64,000 nucleotides of DNA from Alkaliphilus hydrothermalis (lineage in GTDB: Bacteria; Bacillota; Clostridia; Peptostreptococcales; Natronincolaceae). The notes beneath the pieces are model-generated. The model saw only the letters and a program-made list of their open reading frames with translations. It was not told the origin of the DNA and did no database searches. Where the stretch lies: NCBI RefSeq assembly GCF_016908555.1, contig NZ_JAFBEE010000001.1, forward strand, positions 124,001-188,000, in the 5' to 3' direction. The translations under genes and the position numbers were made by a program. This document shows, piece by piece, positions 25,982 through 34,304 of the stretch (the first letter of the stretch is position 1; every line of letters begins with the position of its first letter).

Positions 25982-26539
25982 ATGGAACAACAGACAATAA
26001 CACAACCAATTTTAGAGACAAATAGATTAATATTAAGGCCATTTGAATTAACCGATGCAAAAAGAGTGCAGGAGCTGGCTGGGGATGAAAGGATTGCATC
26101 TACAACCCTTAATATACCCCACCCCTATAAAGATGGAATGGCAGAGGCTTGGATTAATACCCATGACAAGAATCTTCAGGAAAAGATTGCAATAACCTAT
26201 GCAATCACCCTAAAGGAAGGTAATGTTCTAGTAGGGGCGATTGGTTTAATGCTAAAGGTCTTTAATAAGGCTGAAATGGCATACTGGGTAGGGGTGCCCT
26301 ACTGGGGGAAGGGATATTGCTCAGAAGCAGGAAAAGCTCTAATGAAGTTTGGCTTTGATGAACTAGAACTCAATAAGATATATGCCTTATGTATGAAGGG
26401 AAATCGTGGTTCTAGCAAGGTGATGGAAAAGATGGGGATGATTTTCGAAGGATTAAAAAGAGAGGATGTTATGAAATGGGGGGAATATGTTGATCTTGAA
26501 AGTTATTCTATCCTAAGGAAAGAATATGAAGGAAAATAG
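25982..26539 (+). CDS. GNAT family N-acetyltransferase (RimJ/RimL type)
   Basis: The 185-residue protein has a GNAT fold: ETNRLILRPFELTDA at the start, the acetyl-CoA site YWVGVPYWGKGYCSEA near residues 101-116, and GNRGSSKVMEKMGM near 140-153. RimJ/RimL-type enzymes acetylate protein N-termini or small molecules; the substrate here cannot be told. AGGAGGGC lies just before ATG 25982. It is flanked by unrelated genes, so context gives no clue. Confidence 0.88.
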   Translation: MEQQTITQPILETNRLILRPFELTDAKRVQELAGDERIASTTLNIPHPYKDGMAEAWINTHDKNLQEKIAITYAITLKEGNVLVGAIGLMLKVFNKAEMAYWVGVPYWGKGYCSEAGKALMKFGFDELELNKIYALCMKGNRGSSKVMEKMGMIFEGLKREDVMKWGEYVDLESYSILRKEYEGK

Positions 26540-26621
26540 CTTAGAGGGATCATGTTCACAGACTAATTGGTGAAGTACATTATAGATAATGGCAAAAAGT
26601 GTCTTATAAAGGAGTCTACTT

Positions 26622-27215
26622 ATGAAGAAAGTTATAATCTCGATTTTGATTTTAGGTTGTCTATGTCTTGGTTGGGGAGGGTATCAGTATTACTCCATCA
26701 GTCAGGTTGGAGAATACGCCTCCCCCGTCGAGGCGGACGTCATTATAATTCTTGGAGCAGCCGTATGGCAACATGGTCCTAGTCCTGCTTTACAAGCTCG
26801 AATCATCCATGGGATGAATATATATAAAGAAGGGTTGGCAGATTATATAATCCTTACTGGTGGAATGGGTACATATCCCCCTACCGAGGCGGAAGTCATG
26901 AAGGCGGGATTAATTTCCCTAGGAGTTGAGGAAGAGGTTTTGTTTTTAGAGGATCAGGCAACCAGCACCTATGAAAATATAGAATTCAGCAAGGAAATAA
27001 TGGAGAAACATCAGTGGCAAACAGCGATTATCGTTACAGATGTATTCCACATGAAAAGAGCCTTGTTGATGGCTGAAAATCAAGGAATCACCACCTATGG
27101 AGCTCCTGTCAAGGATACTACACTGTATAGAAATAAGGCATTAAAATTTCGTTACACCTTGAGGGAGGTTTCGGCGATTACCTACTATTATATACAGTCT
27201 TTTTTTAGAAAATAA
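26622..27215 (+). CDS. YdcF/SanA family protein (DUF218)
   Basis: This 197-residue protein has an N-terminal hydrophobic segment at about residues 4-22 and a DUF218 domain: ADVIIILGAAVW, ILTGGMG near residue 85, DQATSTYENIEFSK and VTDVFHMKRALLMA near 140-155. DUF218 proteins such as SanA and YdcF are linked to cell-envelope integrity or nucleotide-like ligand binding. It is probably anchored with the domain outside the membrane. AAGGAG lies before ATG 26622. It precedes lepB, with 113 bases between. Confidence 0.85.
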   Translation: MKKVIISILILGCLCLGWGGYQYYSISQVGEYASPVEADVIIILGAAVWQHGPSPALQARIIHGMNIYKEGLADYIILTGGMGTYPPTEAEVMKAGLISLGVEEEVLFLEDQATSTYENIEFSKEIMEKHQWQTAIIVTDVFHMKRALLMAENQGITTYGAPVKDTTLYRNKALKFRYTLREVSAITYYYIQSFFRK

Positions 27216-27248
27216 ACAAGTTGAAATGAGGGAGGATAGCAACTAAAC

Positions 27249-27317
27249 ATGACACCAGAAATTAATAACTGTAATAACAGTTGTAACAGTAAAAAAGTCA
27301 TATCATTAAGGAAATAA
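27249..27317 (+). pseudogene. Out-of-frame 5' segment of lepB
   Basis: ATG 27249 opens 22 codons (MTPEINNCNNSCNSKKVISL, then RK) ending at TAA 27315-27317. One added A near 27308 would make the frame read ...ISLKEIRGWSLSIG and continue into lepB. GGGAGGATAG lies upstream, though spaced a little far. The segment may be a real frameshift, a sequencing error, or an unrelated chance ORF. Confidence 0.45.
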
Positions 27318-27328
27318 GAGGCTGGAGT

Positions 27329-27883
27329 TTGTCTATCGGACTAGCCATAGTGGCAGCTTTATTGATTAATATTTTTATTCTTGAGCTCTATACTGTACAG
27401 CAGACCTCCATGATGCCGACCTTCAGTGATGGAGATCAAGTGATGGCTTGGAAATTGAACCTTTTCTTAAAGCAGGAACCGAATTATGGAGATATTGTCA
27501 TTGTCGATAGCAATGTTGAAAGAATGAGGACCCTTAAAGATGAGATAAAGGAAACTGCGCTAATCAATAGAATTATTGGCAATCAAAACAAACGTACATG
27601 GATCAAAAGGATTGTTGGAAAGCCTGGAGACTATCTGGAAATGAAAGAAAACAAGATTTACAGGAATGGAGAACTTGTGGCAGAGGACTATATTCTTGAG
27701 GAGATGAGGGTGTCATTTTCACCAATAACTGTTCCTGATAATCATTATTTCGTAATGGGGGATAATAGGAATAATAGTAAGGATAGTCGAATGATTGGAG
27801 CTATTCCATCTGAGAATATACGGGGGAAGGTAGTTCTGCGGTTTATACCCTTCGGGAAGAGGAGGTTATTTTATAACGAATAG
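27329..27883 (+). CDS. lepB: Signal peptidase I, with probable frameshift at its 5' end
   Basis: Signal peptidase I removes signal peptides from exported proteins at the outer membrane face. The 184-residue frame has an N-terminal membrane segment, the Ser nucleophile in TSMMPTFSDGD, the catalytic Lys in WIKRIVGKPGD and the box GDNRNNSKDSR, so the catalytic part is complete. TTG 27329 with AAGAGG seven bases upstream is the only supported start. The frame stays open upstream to 27293 and encodes IKEIRGWS before this TTG. A separate 22-codon frame from ATG 27249 ends NSKKVISLRK; one added base near 27308 would join them into a typical LepB N-terminus. Confidence 0.85.
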   Translation: MSIGLAIVAALLINIFILELYTVQQTSMMPTFSDGDQVMAWKLNLFLKQEPNYGDIVIVDSNVERMRTLKDEIKETALINRIIGNQNKRTWIKRIVGKPGDYLEMKENKIYRNGELVAEDYILEEMRVSFSPITVPDNHYFVMGDNRNNSKDSRMIGAIPSENIRGKVVLRFIPFGKRRLFYNE

Positions 27884-28183
27884 GAAAGTTCTACATTAAA
27901 TTAATATGAAAGAGAACTTTTTCGTAAATGAGTTTCAACATAAGTCATCAATTAAATCTTCCGAAGGCAGACTTTGTTCATTCGATAAAATACTACAGGT
28001 TATGGTGGAAAATGTTGAAATTTTGCTATTTCCAAGGCAATAAAATCCTTTAACTTAAAGATAGCCAATGTTTTAAAGGATTGGAGGGATTGTAGAGGTA
28101 AGATCCTGTGGTATAATATTAGATACTTATATAGACCAATATCTAGCAGTTAAAATAATATTAATGTGAGGAGATACATATTT
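27884..28183 (+). other. Intergenic region between lepB and the PlsC-like gene
   Basis: This 300-base AT-rich gap holds a 10-bp inverted repeat (AATCCTTTAA / TTAAAGGATT, 28044-28082) without a T tract, and a likely promoter at 28090-28117. No ORF is supported. Confidence 0.5.
28090..28117 (+). promoter_or_regulatory. Probable SigA promoter for the PlsC-like gene
   Basis: TTGTAG at 28090-28095 and a perfect TATAAT at 28112-28117 are 16 bp apart, about 67 bases before the start codon. Confidence 0.5.
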
Positions 28184-28975
28184 ATGAAAGTTTATTTTAA
28201 TGAAGACACTTATCATACTCCAGCGGACACCCAAAGGTTTCTATTGGACAGACTTTCTCTAGGTACTCGATACTATTTTCACTATAAATTTGCACAGGAA
28301 ATCTTAAGGGCTAAAAAAATTGCCGATGCTGGTAATTTTAATAGAGGTGAGTGGGCAGAAGCCTCCTACAGGATTATGAAGAATATTGAAAAGTGCGGAG
28401 GAAAGTTTCATTTGACTGGTCTAAATAATCTTGTTGAAACACAAAAACCTCTTGTTTTAGTTAGTAATCATATGAGTACTTTAGAAACAATGGTTTTCCC
28501 ATGTATTATTGCACCAAGAATGTCAGCCAGCTTCGTAATTAAGGCAAGTCTGGCAACCCATCCCTATATTGGTTCCATCATGAGGGCGAGAAAGCCAATT
28601 GTAGTTGATCGGGTTAACCCTAGGGAAGATTTACAAAAAGTTATGACTGAGGGTCAGGAAATGTTGGCATCAGGAAGATCTGTCATTATATTTCCCCAGA
28701 GTACAAGGGCTTCTGATTTTATTCCAGAGGATTTCAACACCCTTGGTATTAAACTAGCAAAGAGGGCTAATGTTCCGATAATGCCTATAGCCATTAAGAC
28801 GGATATGTGGGAAAACGGTAAGTACATTCGGGATTTAGGGCCTATTGATCGAAGTAAGCATATACATATGGCTTTTGGTAAATCTATGGAAATAACAGGA
28901 AATGGCAAGGAAACACACAAAGAAATCTTAAGGTTTATTGGAGAACATATGAACCAATGGAGACAGGAAAAGTAA
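28184..28975 (+). CDS. PlsC-like lysophospholipid acyltransferase, variant motif
   Basis: This 263-residue protein resembles 1-acylglycerol-3-phosphate acyltransferases, which make phosphatidic acid at the membrane. VSNHMSTLET near residue 94 aligns with the NHX4D catalytic motif but has Glu in place of Asp. IIFPQSTRA near residue 168 aligns with the FPEGTRS motif and has Gln-Ser for Glu-Gly. PIMPIAIKTD is also typical. Because two key positions differ, the true acceptor may be different. ATG 28184 is preceded by GAGGAG; an in-frame GTG at 28166 is less likely. Confidence 0.75.
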   Translation: MKVYFNEDTYHTPADTQRFLLDRLSLGTRYYFHYKFAQEILRAKKIADAGNFNRGEWAEASYRIMKNIEKCGGKFHLTGLNNLVETQKPLVLVSNHMSTLETMVFPCIIAPRMSASFVIKASLATHPYIGSIMRARKPIVVDRVNPREDLQKVMTEGQEMLASGRSVIIFPQSTRASDFIPEDFNTLGIKLAKRANVPIMPIAIKTDMWENGKYIRDLGPIDRSKHIHMAFGKSMEITGNGKETHKEILRFIGEHMNQWRQEK

Positions 28976-29000
28976 AGGGCAAATTTTGTTTGCTTTTAGT
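28974..29000 (+). terminator. Weak terminator after the PlsC-like gene
   Basis: AAAGGGCAAA and TTTGCTTTT can pair over nine positions with two G-U pairs, overlapping the stop codon, followed by an AT-rich stretch. The T tract is interrupted. Confidence 0.35.
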
Positions 29001-29108
29001 TTATTAATTTTATTTGTTGTTATATAATGTGATAAGTTGAGCTTTTAGTAATCAAGTGATAGATACCTAAGATTGGAAAAACATATTTTAGGTGAGGGGG
29101 GTAGAAAT

Positions 29109-30203
29109 TTGCTTTTAGGTGATAAGGATATATTAGTCTGGCTTAATCATCTTGGGGGAATTAGCTATAATGTCGTCATGAAATTACAAGAGTATTTCGG
29201 AGGATTAGTGGAAATATGGGAGGCTGATGAGAAGGAAGTATTAGAAGCCCTCAATAAACACCGAATAATTGCCAATAGAATTACTCAAAATAGAGATAAA
29301 ACATTCATTGAAAAGATTTATCAAAGAGCTGGTGAGGAAAATATTAAAATCTTAACCATACTAGATGAAGCATATCCTGATAAATTAAGAAATATATATG
29401 ATTCACCTTACGTAATATACATAAATGGCAATGCAAAATTTGACCTGCCATTAATATCAATTGTAGGATCGAGGAAAGCAAGTCCTTATGGTAAATGGGC
29501 TGCCTATCAATTTGCAAAGGAATTGAGTCAGTGGGGCATTGGTGTTATCAGTGGTCTAGCACTGGGGATAGATGCTGCTAGTCATAAAGGCACTTTAGAT
29601 AATAAGGGTTACACCATTGGTGTATTAGGTAGTGGTGTGGAACAATGCTATCCTGTTTCCAACTCAGCTATCATGAAGCAGATGATTGAAACAGGTTGTG
29701 TACTTAGTGAATATGCTCCCGGAACGCCGCCGATGAAACATCATTTTCCCGCAAGAAATCGGATTATTAGTGGATTATCAGATGGTGTTATTGTTATTGA
29801 AGCGGCAGAAAAGAGCGGGGCCTTAATTACTGTAGAATACGCTTTAGACCATGGTAAAGAAGTATATGCATTACCCGGGAATATCAATCAGCTTCAGAGT
29901 AAAGGTACCAACAAACTTATTCGCGATGGAGCTAAAATTCTACTAAGCATTGAAGATATTATAGAAGACCTTAAGAAAAGTTATCCCCTCATCAATAATT
30001 GTAACAAGGTAGCAACAACTGAACAACTAGGGGAGATAGAAGAAAAAATCTACTCAATTATTAGACAAGGACAAATCTCTATTGATTTAATAGCATATAA
30101 GTCTGGATTGAAGATAAAGGACTTAAGTAGTATATTAACAATATTAGAAATAAAGGGGTTCATCAACCAATTGCCTGGCAAAACATTTACAGTGAATAGA
30201 TAA
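29109..30203 (+). CDS. dprA: DNA-processing protein DprA (Smf)
   Basis: DprA protects incoming single-stranded DNA and loads RecA during transformation, and it is also widespread in non-competent species. The 364-residue protein has an N-terminal helical part, the Rossmann-like core with IVGSRKASPYG, GVISGLALGIDAASH, GTPPMKHHFPARNRIISGL and ALPGN, and a C-terminal winged-helix domain at about 300-364. TTG 29109 is used because GGTGAGGGGG lies before it; an in-frame TTG at 29073 precedes that site. dprA-topA-codY is a conserved Firmicutes order. Confidence 0.93.
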   Translation: MLLGDKDILVWLNHLGGISYNVVMKLQEYFGGLVEIWEADEKEVLEALNKHRIIANRITQNRDKTFIEKIYQRAGEENIKILTILDEAYPDKLRNIYDSPYVIYINGNAKFDLPLISIVGSRKASPYGKWAAYQFAKELSQWGIGVISGLALGIDAASHKGTLDNKGYTIGVLGSGVEQCYPVSNSAIMKQMIETGCVLSEYAPGTPPMKHHFPARNRIISGLSDGVIVIEAAEKSGALITVEYALDHGKEVYALPGNINQLQSKGTNKLIRDGAKILLSIEDIIEDLKKSYPLINNCNKVATTEQLGEIEEKIYSIIRQGQISIDLIAYKSGLKIKDLSSILTILEIKGFINQLPGKTFTVNR

Positions 30204-30245
30204 ATTGTTATAATGAGGGGAATTGACTTTGGGAGGTGTAGTAGT

Positions 30246-32336
30246 TTGGCAAAATCTTTAGTGATTGTAGAATCACCAGCAAAAGCAAAGACCATTAAGA
30301 AATTTCTTGGAGCCCATTATGTTGTAAAAGCTTCAGTTGGACATATCATCGACTTACCAAAAAGTAAGTTGGGTGTAGATATAGAAGATAATTTTAATCC
30401 AAATTATATTACTATTAGAGGAAAAGGACCTGTTTTAAAGGAAATTAGACAGGAAGCTAAAAAGGCTAAAAAAGTTCTACTGGCTACTGACCCTGACCGA
30501 GAGGGGGAAGCCATTTCTTGGCACTTGGCCAATGCCCTTAATATTCCTGAAGACACTCCATGTCGTATCGAATTTAATGAGATAACTAAAAATGCTATCA
30601 AAAATGCTATCAAAAAGCCTAGAGCCATCAACAAAAATCTTGTTGATGCTCAACAGGCAAGAAGAGTTTTAGATAGACTAGTGGGATATAAAATAAGTCC
30701 ACTGCTTTGGAGAAATATTAGAAAGGGTTTAAGTGCAGGTAGAGTTCAATCGGTTGCAACGAAGATTATTAAAGACAGAGAAGAAGAAATTAATGAATTC
30801 CAGCCTGTAGAATACTGGAGTTTAATGTTAGAAGTAGCTAACAAGAAGAAGGAGAAATTTGAAGCTAAATTCCATTCTGACCATCAAGGCAATAAGGATC
30901 TTAATAATCAAGATGAAGTTGAATTGATTCTAAGTAGAATCAAGGATAAGGACCTATTGATAAGCTCGGTGAAAAAGAGTGAAAAGAAAAGAAATCCTTA
31001 CTTACCTTTCATCACCAGCACATTGCAACAGGAAGCCTCCAATAGGTTAGGGTTTTCTACAAAGAAAACAATGTCGATTGCACAGCAGCTTTATGAAGGT
31101 ATAGATATTGGAAAAGAGGGGACCGTAGGTCTCATCACCTATATGCGTACTGACTCTACCAGAATTTCCGAAGAAGCTAAAGAAAATGCTAAAAATTTAA
31201 TCTTAGAAAATTTTGGAGAAAAGTATCTTGGAAAGGAAGGGACGACGAAGAAAAAAGAGAGTAAAAAGGATAAGAAAGATATTCAAGACGCCCACGAGGC
31301 AATTCGACCTACATATGTGGATAAAGATCCCGATTCTATTAAGAACTCCCTTTCTAGGGATCAGTACAAACTATACAAGCTCATCTGGGAAAGATTCATC
31401 TCTAGTCAGATGGCACCAGCAATTTTTGATACTTTGTCAATTGAACTAGAAGTTGAGAAGATTAACTTCAAATCCTCTGGATCACGATTAAAGTTCGATG
31501 GATTTTTAAAGATATATAGTTATGCCAGTGTATCAGAGGACGTTAATCTGCCCCTTTTGGAAGAGGGAGAAAAAATCAGTATCATCAATCCAGTTCCAAA
31601 GCAACACTTTACTCAACCACCGCCTAGATTTACAGAGGCGTCTTTAGTAAAGACTATGGAGGAGTTAGGCATAGGAAGACCAAGTACCTATTCACCAACC
31701 ATTTCAACCATTTTATCAAGAGGATATGTGGAAAAAGAAGGTAAGAACTTAAAACCAACAGAATTAGGAATTATTGTTACGGAAATTTTAGAAAACTACT
31801 TTGGAGATGTGCTGGATGTTAACTTCACTGCTGGTCTGGAAAAACAACTGGACGAAGTTGAGGAGGGCGGCGAGGACTGGAGACAATTAATTAAAGAATT
31901 TTATGATTCATTTGGTAAAATGTTAGAAATTGCTGAGAAGGATATGGAGGAAATTGATTTAGTCGAGGAAAGTGATGAAGATTGCAAAGTCTGCGGTGCT
32001 AAAATGTTGATTAAGCATGGTCGATATGGTAAGTTTTTAGCCTGTTCTAATTACCCAGAATGCACCCACACAGAGCCAATCGTTAACAAATTAGGAATCA
32101 AATGTCCTGACTGTGAAGATGGAGAAATAATTGAAAGAAGATCTAAAAAAGGAAGGTTGTTTTATGGATGTAGTTCCTTTCCAAAGTGTCGATTCGTATC
32201 TTGGAATAGACCAATAAATCGAAAATGCCCTCAGTGTGAATCTATTTTAATTTATAAAAAGAGTAAAAAGGGCGATAAAATAGTGTGTAGCCATAAGGAA
32301 TGTAAGTTTGAAGAGAATGTAGAAAACGAAAATTAG
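30246..32336 (+). CDS. topA: DNA topoisomerase I
   Basis: This type IA topoisomerase relaxes negative supercoils through a Tyr-DNA bond. The 696-residue protein has a TOPRIM domain (KSLVIVESPAKAKTI with Glu9, TDPDREGEA at 81-89), the active-site Tyr299 in ITYMRTDSTRIS and three C-terminal four-cysteine zinc ribbons starting near residues 578, 622 and 665. TTG 30246 gives MAKSLVIVES and has GGGAGGTG upstream; an in-frame start at 30213 precedes that site. A 397-base gap separates it from codY. Confidence 0.96.
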   Translation: MAKSLVIVESPAKAKTIKKFLGAHYVVKASVGHIIDLPKSKLGVDIEDNFNPNYITIRGKGPVLKEIRQEAKKAKKVLLATDPDREGEAISWHLANALNIPEDTPCRIEFNEITKNAIKNAIKKPRAINKNLVDAQQARRVLDRLVGYKISPLLWRNIRKGLSAGRVQSVATKIIKDREEEINEFQPVEYWSLMLEVANKKKEKFEAKFHSDHQGNKDLNNQDEVELILSRIKDKDLLISSVKKSEKKRNPYLPFITSTLQQEASNRLGFSTKKTMSIAQQLYEGIDIGKEGTVGLITYMRTDSTRISEEAKENAKNLILENFGEKYLGKEGTTKKKESKKDKKDIQDAHEAIRPTYVDKDPDSIKNSLSRDQYKLYKLIWERFISSQMAPAIFDTLSIELEVEKINFKSSGSRLKFDGFLKIYSYASVSEDVNLPLLEEGEKISIINPVPKQHFTQPPPRFTEASLVKTMEELGIGRPSTYSPTISTILSRGYVEKEGKNLKPTELGIIVTEILENYFGDVLDVNFTAGLEKQLDEVEEGGEDWRQLIKEFYDSFGKMLEIAEKDMEEIDLVEESDEDCKVCGAKMLIKHGRYGKFLACSNYPECTHTEPIVNKLGIKCPDCEDGEIIERRSKKGRLFYGCSSFPKCRFVSWNRPINRKCPQCESILIYKKSKKGDKIVCSHKECKFEENVENEN

Positions 32337-32733
32337 AAATTGATTAATAATTACTATTGATTCTAGTTTTCAATTATGTTAATATGTCATTTAGACTGAG
32401 ATGAAGAAGAAGTATCGATTGATTTAGGATTTAAGTTTTAGCTCCATTTATGGGGTAACAATTTGATACATAATGTTAAATGTGTAATTATTCAAAAAAT
32501 TTACTGCGATATTCTTGATGAAATATTAGGAGATTGCATAAGAAGGGGTATAAAAATCCTTTTAACAGAAGATGATATAATTAATAGAAAATTATTACAC
32601 AAATAGCAGATATGTAATATTGACTAAGTACATAATACTAAATTACACTTTAATCGAATTTTTGATCTGACCTTCATCAGGATACATACATTATAAAAGA
32701 ATATAATTTTCTAGATACAAAGGAGGAAGTATA
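32337..32733 (+). other. Intergenic region between topA and codY
   Basis: This 397-base AT-rich gap has no strong terminator for topA. A 47-codon frame starts at TTG 32463 and ends at TAG 32606. TTGACT at 32620-32625 and several TATAAT-like hexamers near 32692-32707 could form promoters, but none pairs with ideal spacing. AATTTTCTAGATACA at 32705-32719 is a half-match to the CodY box. Confidence 0.5.
32463..32606 (+). CDS. Possible small protein, 47 residues
   Basis: A frame from TTG 32463 encodes a hydrophobic start (MIHNVKCVIIQKIYCDI) and a charged end (LTEDDIINRKLLHK). Only a weak GGGG lies upstream. I do not recognise it. Composition looks protein-like, but the frame may be chance or a gene relic. 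Confidence 0.25.
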   Translation: MIHNVKCVIIQKIYCDILDEILGDCIRRGIKILLTEDDIINRKLLHK

Positions 32734-33513
32734 ATGGCAAGTGCTTTATTAGAAAAAACCAGAAGAATTAATAGAATACTACAGAAATCGGGAGAGCATT
32801 CAATATCATTCAATGAGTTGAGTAGAATTCTAAGTGAAATTTTAGACGCCAACGTTTACGTAGCAAGTTCAAAGGGAAAGGTTTTGGGTGTAAGTTTAAC
32901 TGATACATCTGATATTCCAATTGTTGTTGATGAAAAAACAGCTGAAAAACGGTTTCCAGAAGAGTACAATGAAGAAATGCTAAGAATCCTAGAAACGAAA
33001 TCTAACATTACACAAGACGAGCTACTGCAAATCTTTAAATACGACGTTGAAAGCTACAATAAGTTAGTAACTATTGTTCCAATTAATGGTAGTGGACAAC
33101 GATTAGGAACTTTAGTATTAGCAAGACATGCTAACCAATTTACTGATGAAGATTTAGTAATGGTTGAGTATAGCTCTACGGTAGTAGGCTTAGAAATTCT
33201 AAGAGCAAAATCTGAAGAAATTGAAGAAGAAGCTCGAAAGAAGGCCGTTGTACAAATGGCTATTGGTACTTTATCATATTCAGAGCTAGAAGCTGTTGAG
33301 CATATTTTTAATGAATTAAATGGTAGTGAAGGTTTACTGGTAGCAAGTAAAATCGCTGATAGAGTGGGGATTACTAGATCGGTTATTGTAAATGCCCTAA
33401 GAAAATTTGAAAGTGCTGGAGTAATCGAGTCAAGATCTTTAGGTATGAAGGGAACTCATATCAAAATATTAAACAATCGTCTAATGGAAGAGTTAAGAAA
33501 GCTAAAGAGATAA
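32734..33513 (+). CDS. codY: GTP-sensing transcriptional regulator CodY
   Basis: CodY represses nutrient-scavenging, motility and other genes when GTP and branched-chain amino acids are abundant. The 259-residue protein has an N-terminal GAF domain (about 1-155) and a C-terminal winged helix with [20 protein letters not shown] at about 204-223. AAGGAGG lies 7 bases before ATG 32734. It stands immediately upstream of the flagellar operon, as in Bacillus, where CodY also regulates that operon. A strong terminator follows. Confidence 0.96.
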   Translation: MASALLEKTRRINRILQKSGEHSISFNELSRILSEILDANVYVASSKGKVLGVSLTDTSDIPIVVDEKTAEKRFPEEYNEEMLRILETKSNITQDELLQIFKYDVESYNKLVTIVPINGSGQRLGTLVLARHANQFTDEDLVMVEYSSTVVGLEILRAKSEEIEEEARKKAVVQMAIGTLSYSELEAVEHIFNELNGSEGLLVASKIADRVGITRSVIVNALRKFESAGVIESRSLGMKGTHIKILNNRLMEELRKLKR

Positions 33514-33525
33514 TTTGAAATTGCA

Positions 33526-33565
33526 AATAAAAAGGTGCATCCCTATCAGATGCACCTTTTTTATT
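33526..33565 (+). terminator. Rho-independent terminator after codY
   Basis: AAAAAGGTGCATC and GATGCACCTTTTT form a 13-bp stem around a short loop and lead into a T tract. Confidence 0.92.
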
Positions 33566-33844
33566 TGTATAAACTGAAATTTATAATTATACACATCATG
33601 CATGTTTTGTTGTCACATAAAGGTCTGGAGTTTAGTTATAATCATGGAATGTAATTAATGGTAAATTTGAATTTTAACCTAACTGTAACAGTGTTTTATC
33701 ATGATTTCTTTTATAATTAAAATAAACAAAAAGTAATTTTGGAAATAACAATCATAATTTGACATAATATGTTTACTTAAAAAAGTTTTAAATTATTTTA
33801 ATATTTAAATAGGATATCCCCAAAACGTTGAAAAACAATATTCT

Positions 33845-33922
33845 TTGTTCTTATTTCTTTGTAGGCCCATAGTCCTGCTTGTAGAAAAATGCAAAAAAAA
33901 GAAGGAAAATGAAAAAAAATGA
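33845..33922 (+). CDS. Candidate micro-ORF over repeat copy 1, 25 residues
   Basis: TTG 33845 opens MFLFLCRPIVLLVEKC followed by KKKKENEKK and a TGA stop. The frame is hydrophobic and then strongly basic. A similar frame covers copy 2. There is no convincing ribosome-binding site, so this is only a candidate. Confidence 0.15.
   Translation: MFLFLCRPIVLLVEKCKKKKENEKK
33869..33910 (+). repeat. 42-bp direct repeat, copy 1
   Basis: This copy begins ATAGTCCTGCTTGTAG and ends in an A-rich GAAGGAAAAT stretch. It matches copy 2 at 41 of 42 positions, differing only at 33878 (C here, T in copy 2). The copies are offset by 132 bases. Confidence 0.9.
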
Positions 33923-33982
33923 CAAAATATACATTCTATATTACTATTAGCAAAGGGTACTAAATAGCTTAGGTTGGTTAGA

Positions 33983-34066
33983 TTGTTTTCCTTTAGTGCT
34001 ATAGTCCTGTTTGTAGAAAAATGCAAAAAAAAGAAGGAAAATAAAGAAATATATCAAATCATATAA
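33983..34066 (+). CDS. Candidate micro-ORF over repeat copy 2, 27 residues
   Basis: TTG 33983 opens MFSFSAIVLFVEKC followed by KKKKENKEIYQII and TAA. AGGTTGG lies about nine bases upstream, a weak ribosome-binding site. It shares the IVL-VEKCKKKKEN core with the frame over copy 1. Confidence 0.18.
   Translation: MFSFSAIVLFVEKCKKKKENKEIYQII
34001..34042 (+). repeat. 42-bp direct repeat, copy 2
   Basis: This copy matches the one at 33869-33910 except for T at 34010. Weak similarity extends about 20 bases upstream (TTTCTTTGTAGGCCC versus TTTCCTTTAGTGCT). It lies 262 bases before the flgB start. Confidence 0.9.
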
Positions 34067-34304
34067 GGTGGAGATGATTTATTCATTTTTACACTATTCA
34101 ATTATTAAGGGTTCTTAATTGCTTTTGGTCAGCGAGGAAACATCGAATTGTCAAGTCAATTATATAGGAAAAGGTGTCGTTATAGTTATACGAAACTTTT
34201 ATAAAATTAAGGGATACTTAAATAAAAAAGTCTAAATTAAAAATTACAAGAAAATCATCTATCGGTATAAGAGGATATAGTCTATTAAATTAGGAGGTAA
34301 ATGA

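Larger units (their letters stand above)
33566..34304 (+). other. Long intergenic region upstream of the fla/che operon
   Basis: This very AT-rich 739-base gap should hold the promoter and regulatory sites of the flagellar operon. It carries two copies of a 42-bp repeat (33869-33910 and 34001-34042). I see no good SigA or SigD promoter; TTGACA at 33759-33764 lacks a matching -10 box. I looked for but did not find c-di-GMP riboswitch landmarks. Confidence 0.6.

Noticed and set aside
26567..26782. 71-codon ORF overlapping the start of the DUF218 gene
   Set aside because: It is in another frame over a well-supported gene and has no protein-like pattern.
32705..32719. CodY box upstream of codY
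   Set aside because: Only the left half matches the consensus; about five of fifteen positions differ, so it is not listed as a feature.
33805..34026. Minus-strand 73-codon ORF across the 42-bp repeats
   Set aside because: Its internal similarity comes only from the DNA repeat, the composition is low-complexity and there is no ribosome-binding site. I treat the repeat as a DNA feature first.
33566..34304. A c-di-GMP riboswitch upstream of flgB, as in C. difficile
   Set aside because: I found none of the conserved blocks of class I or II elements in the gap.
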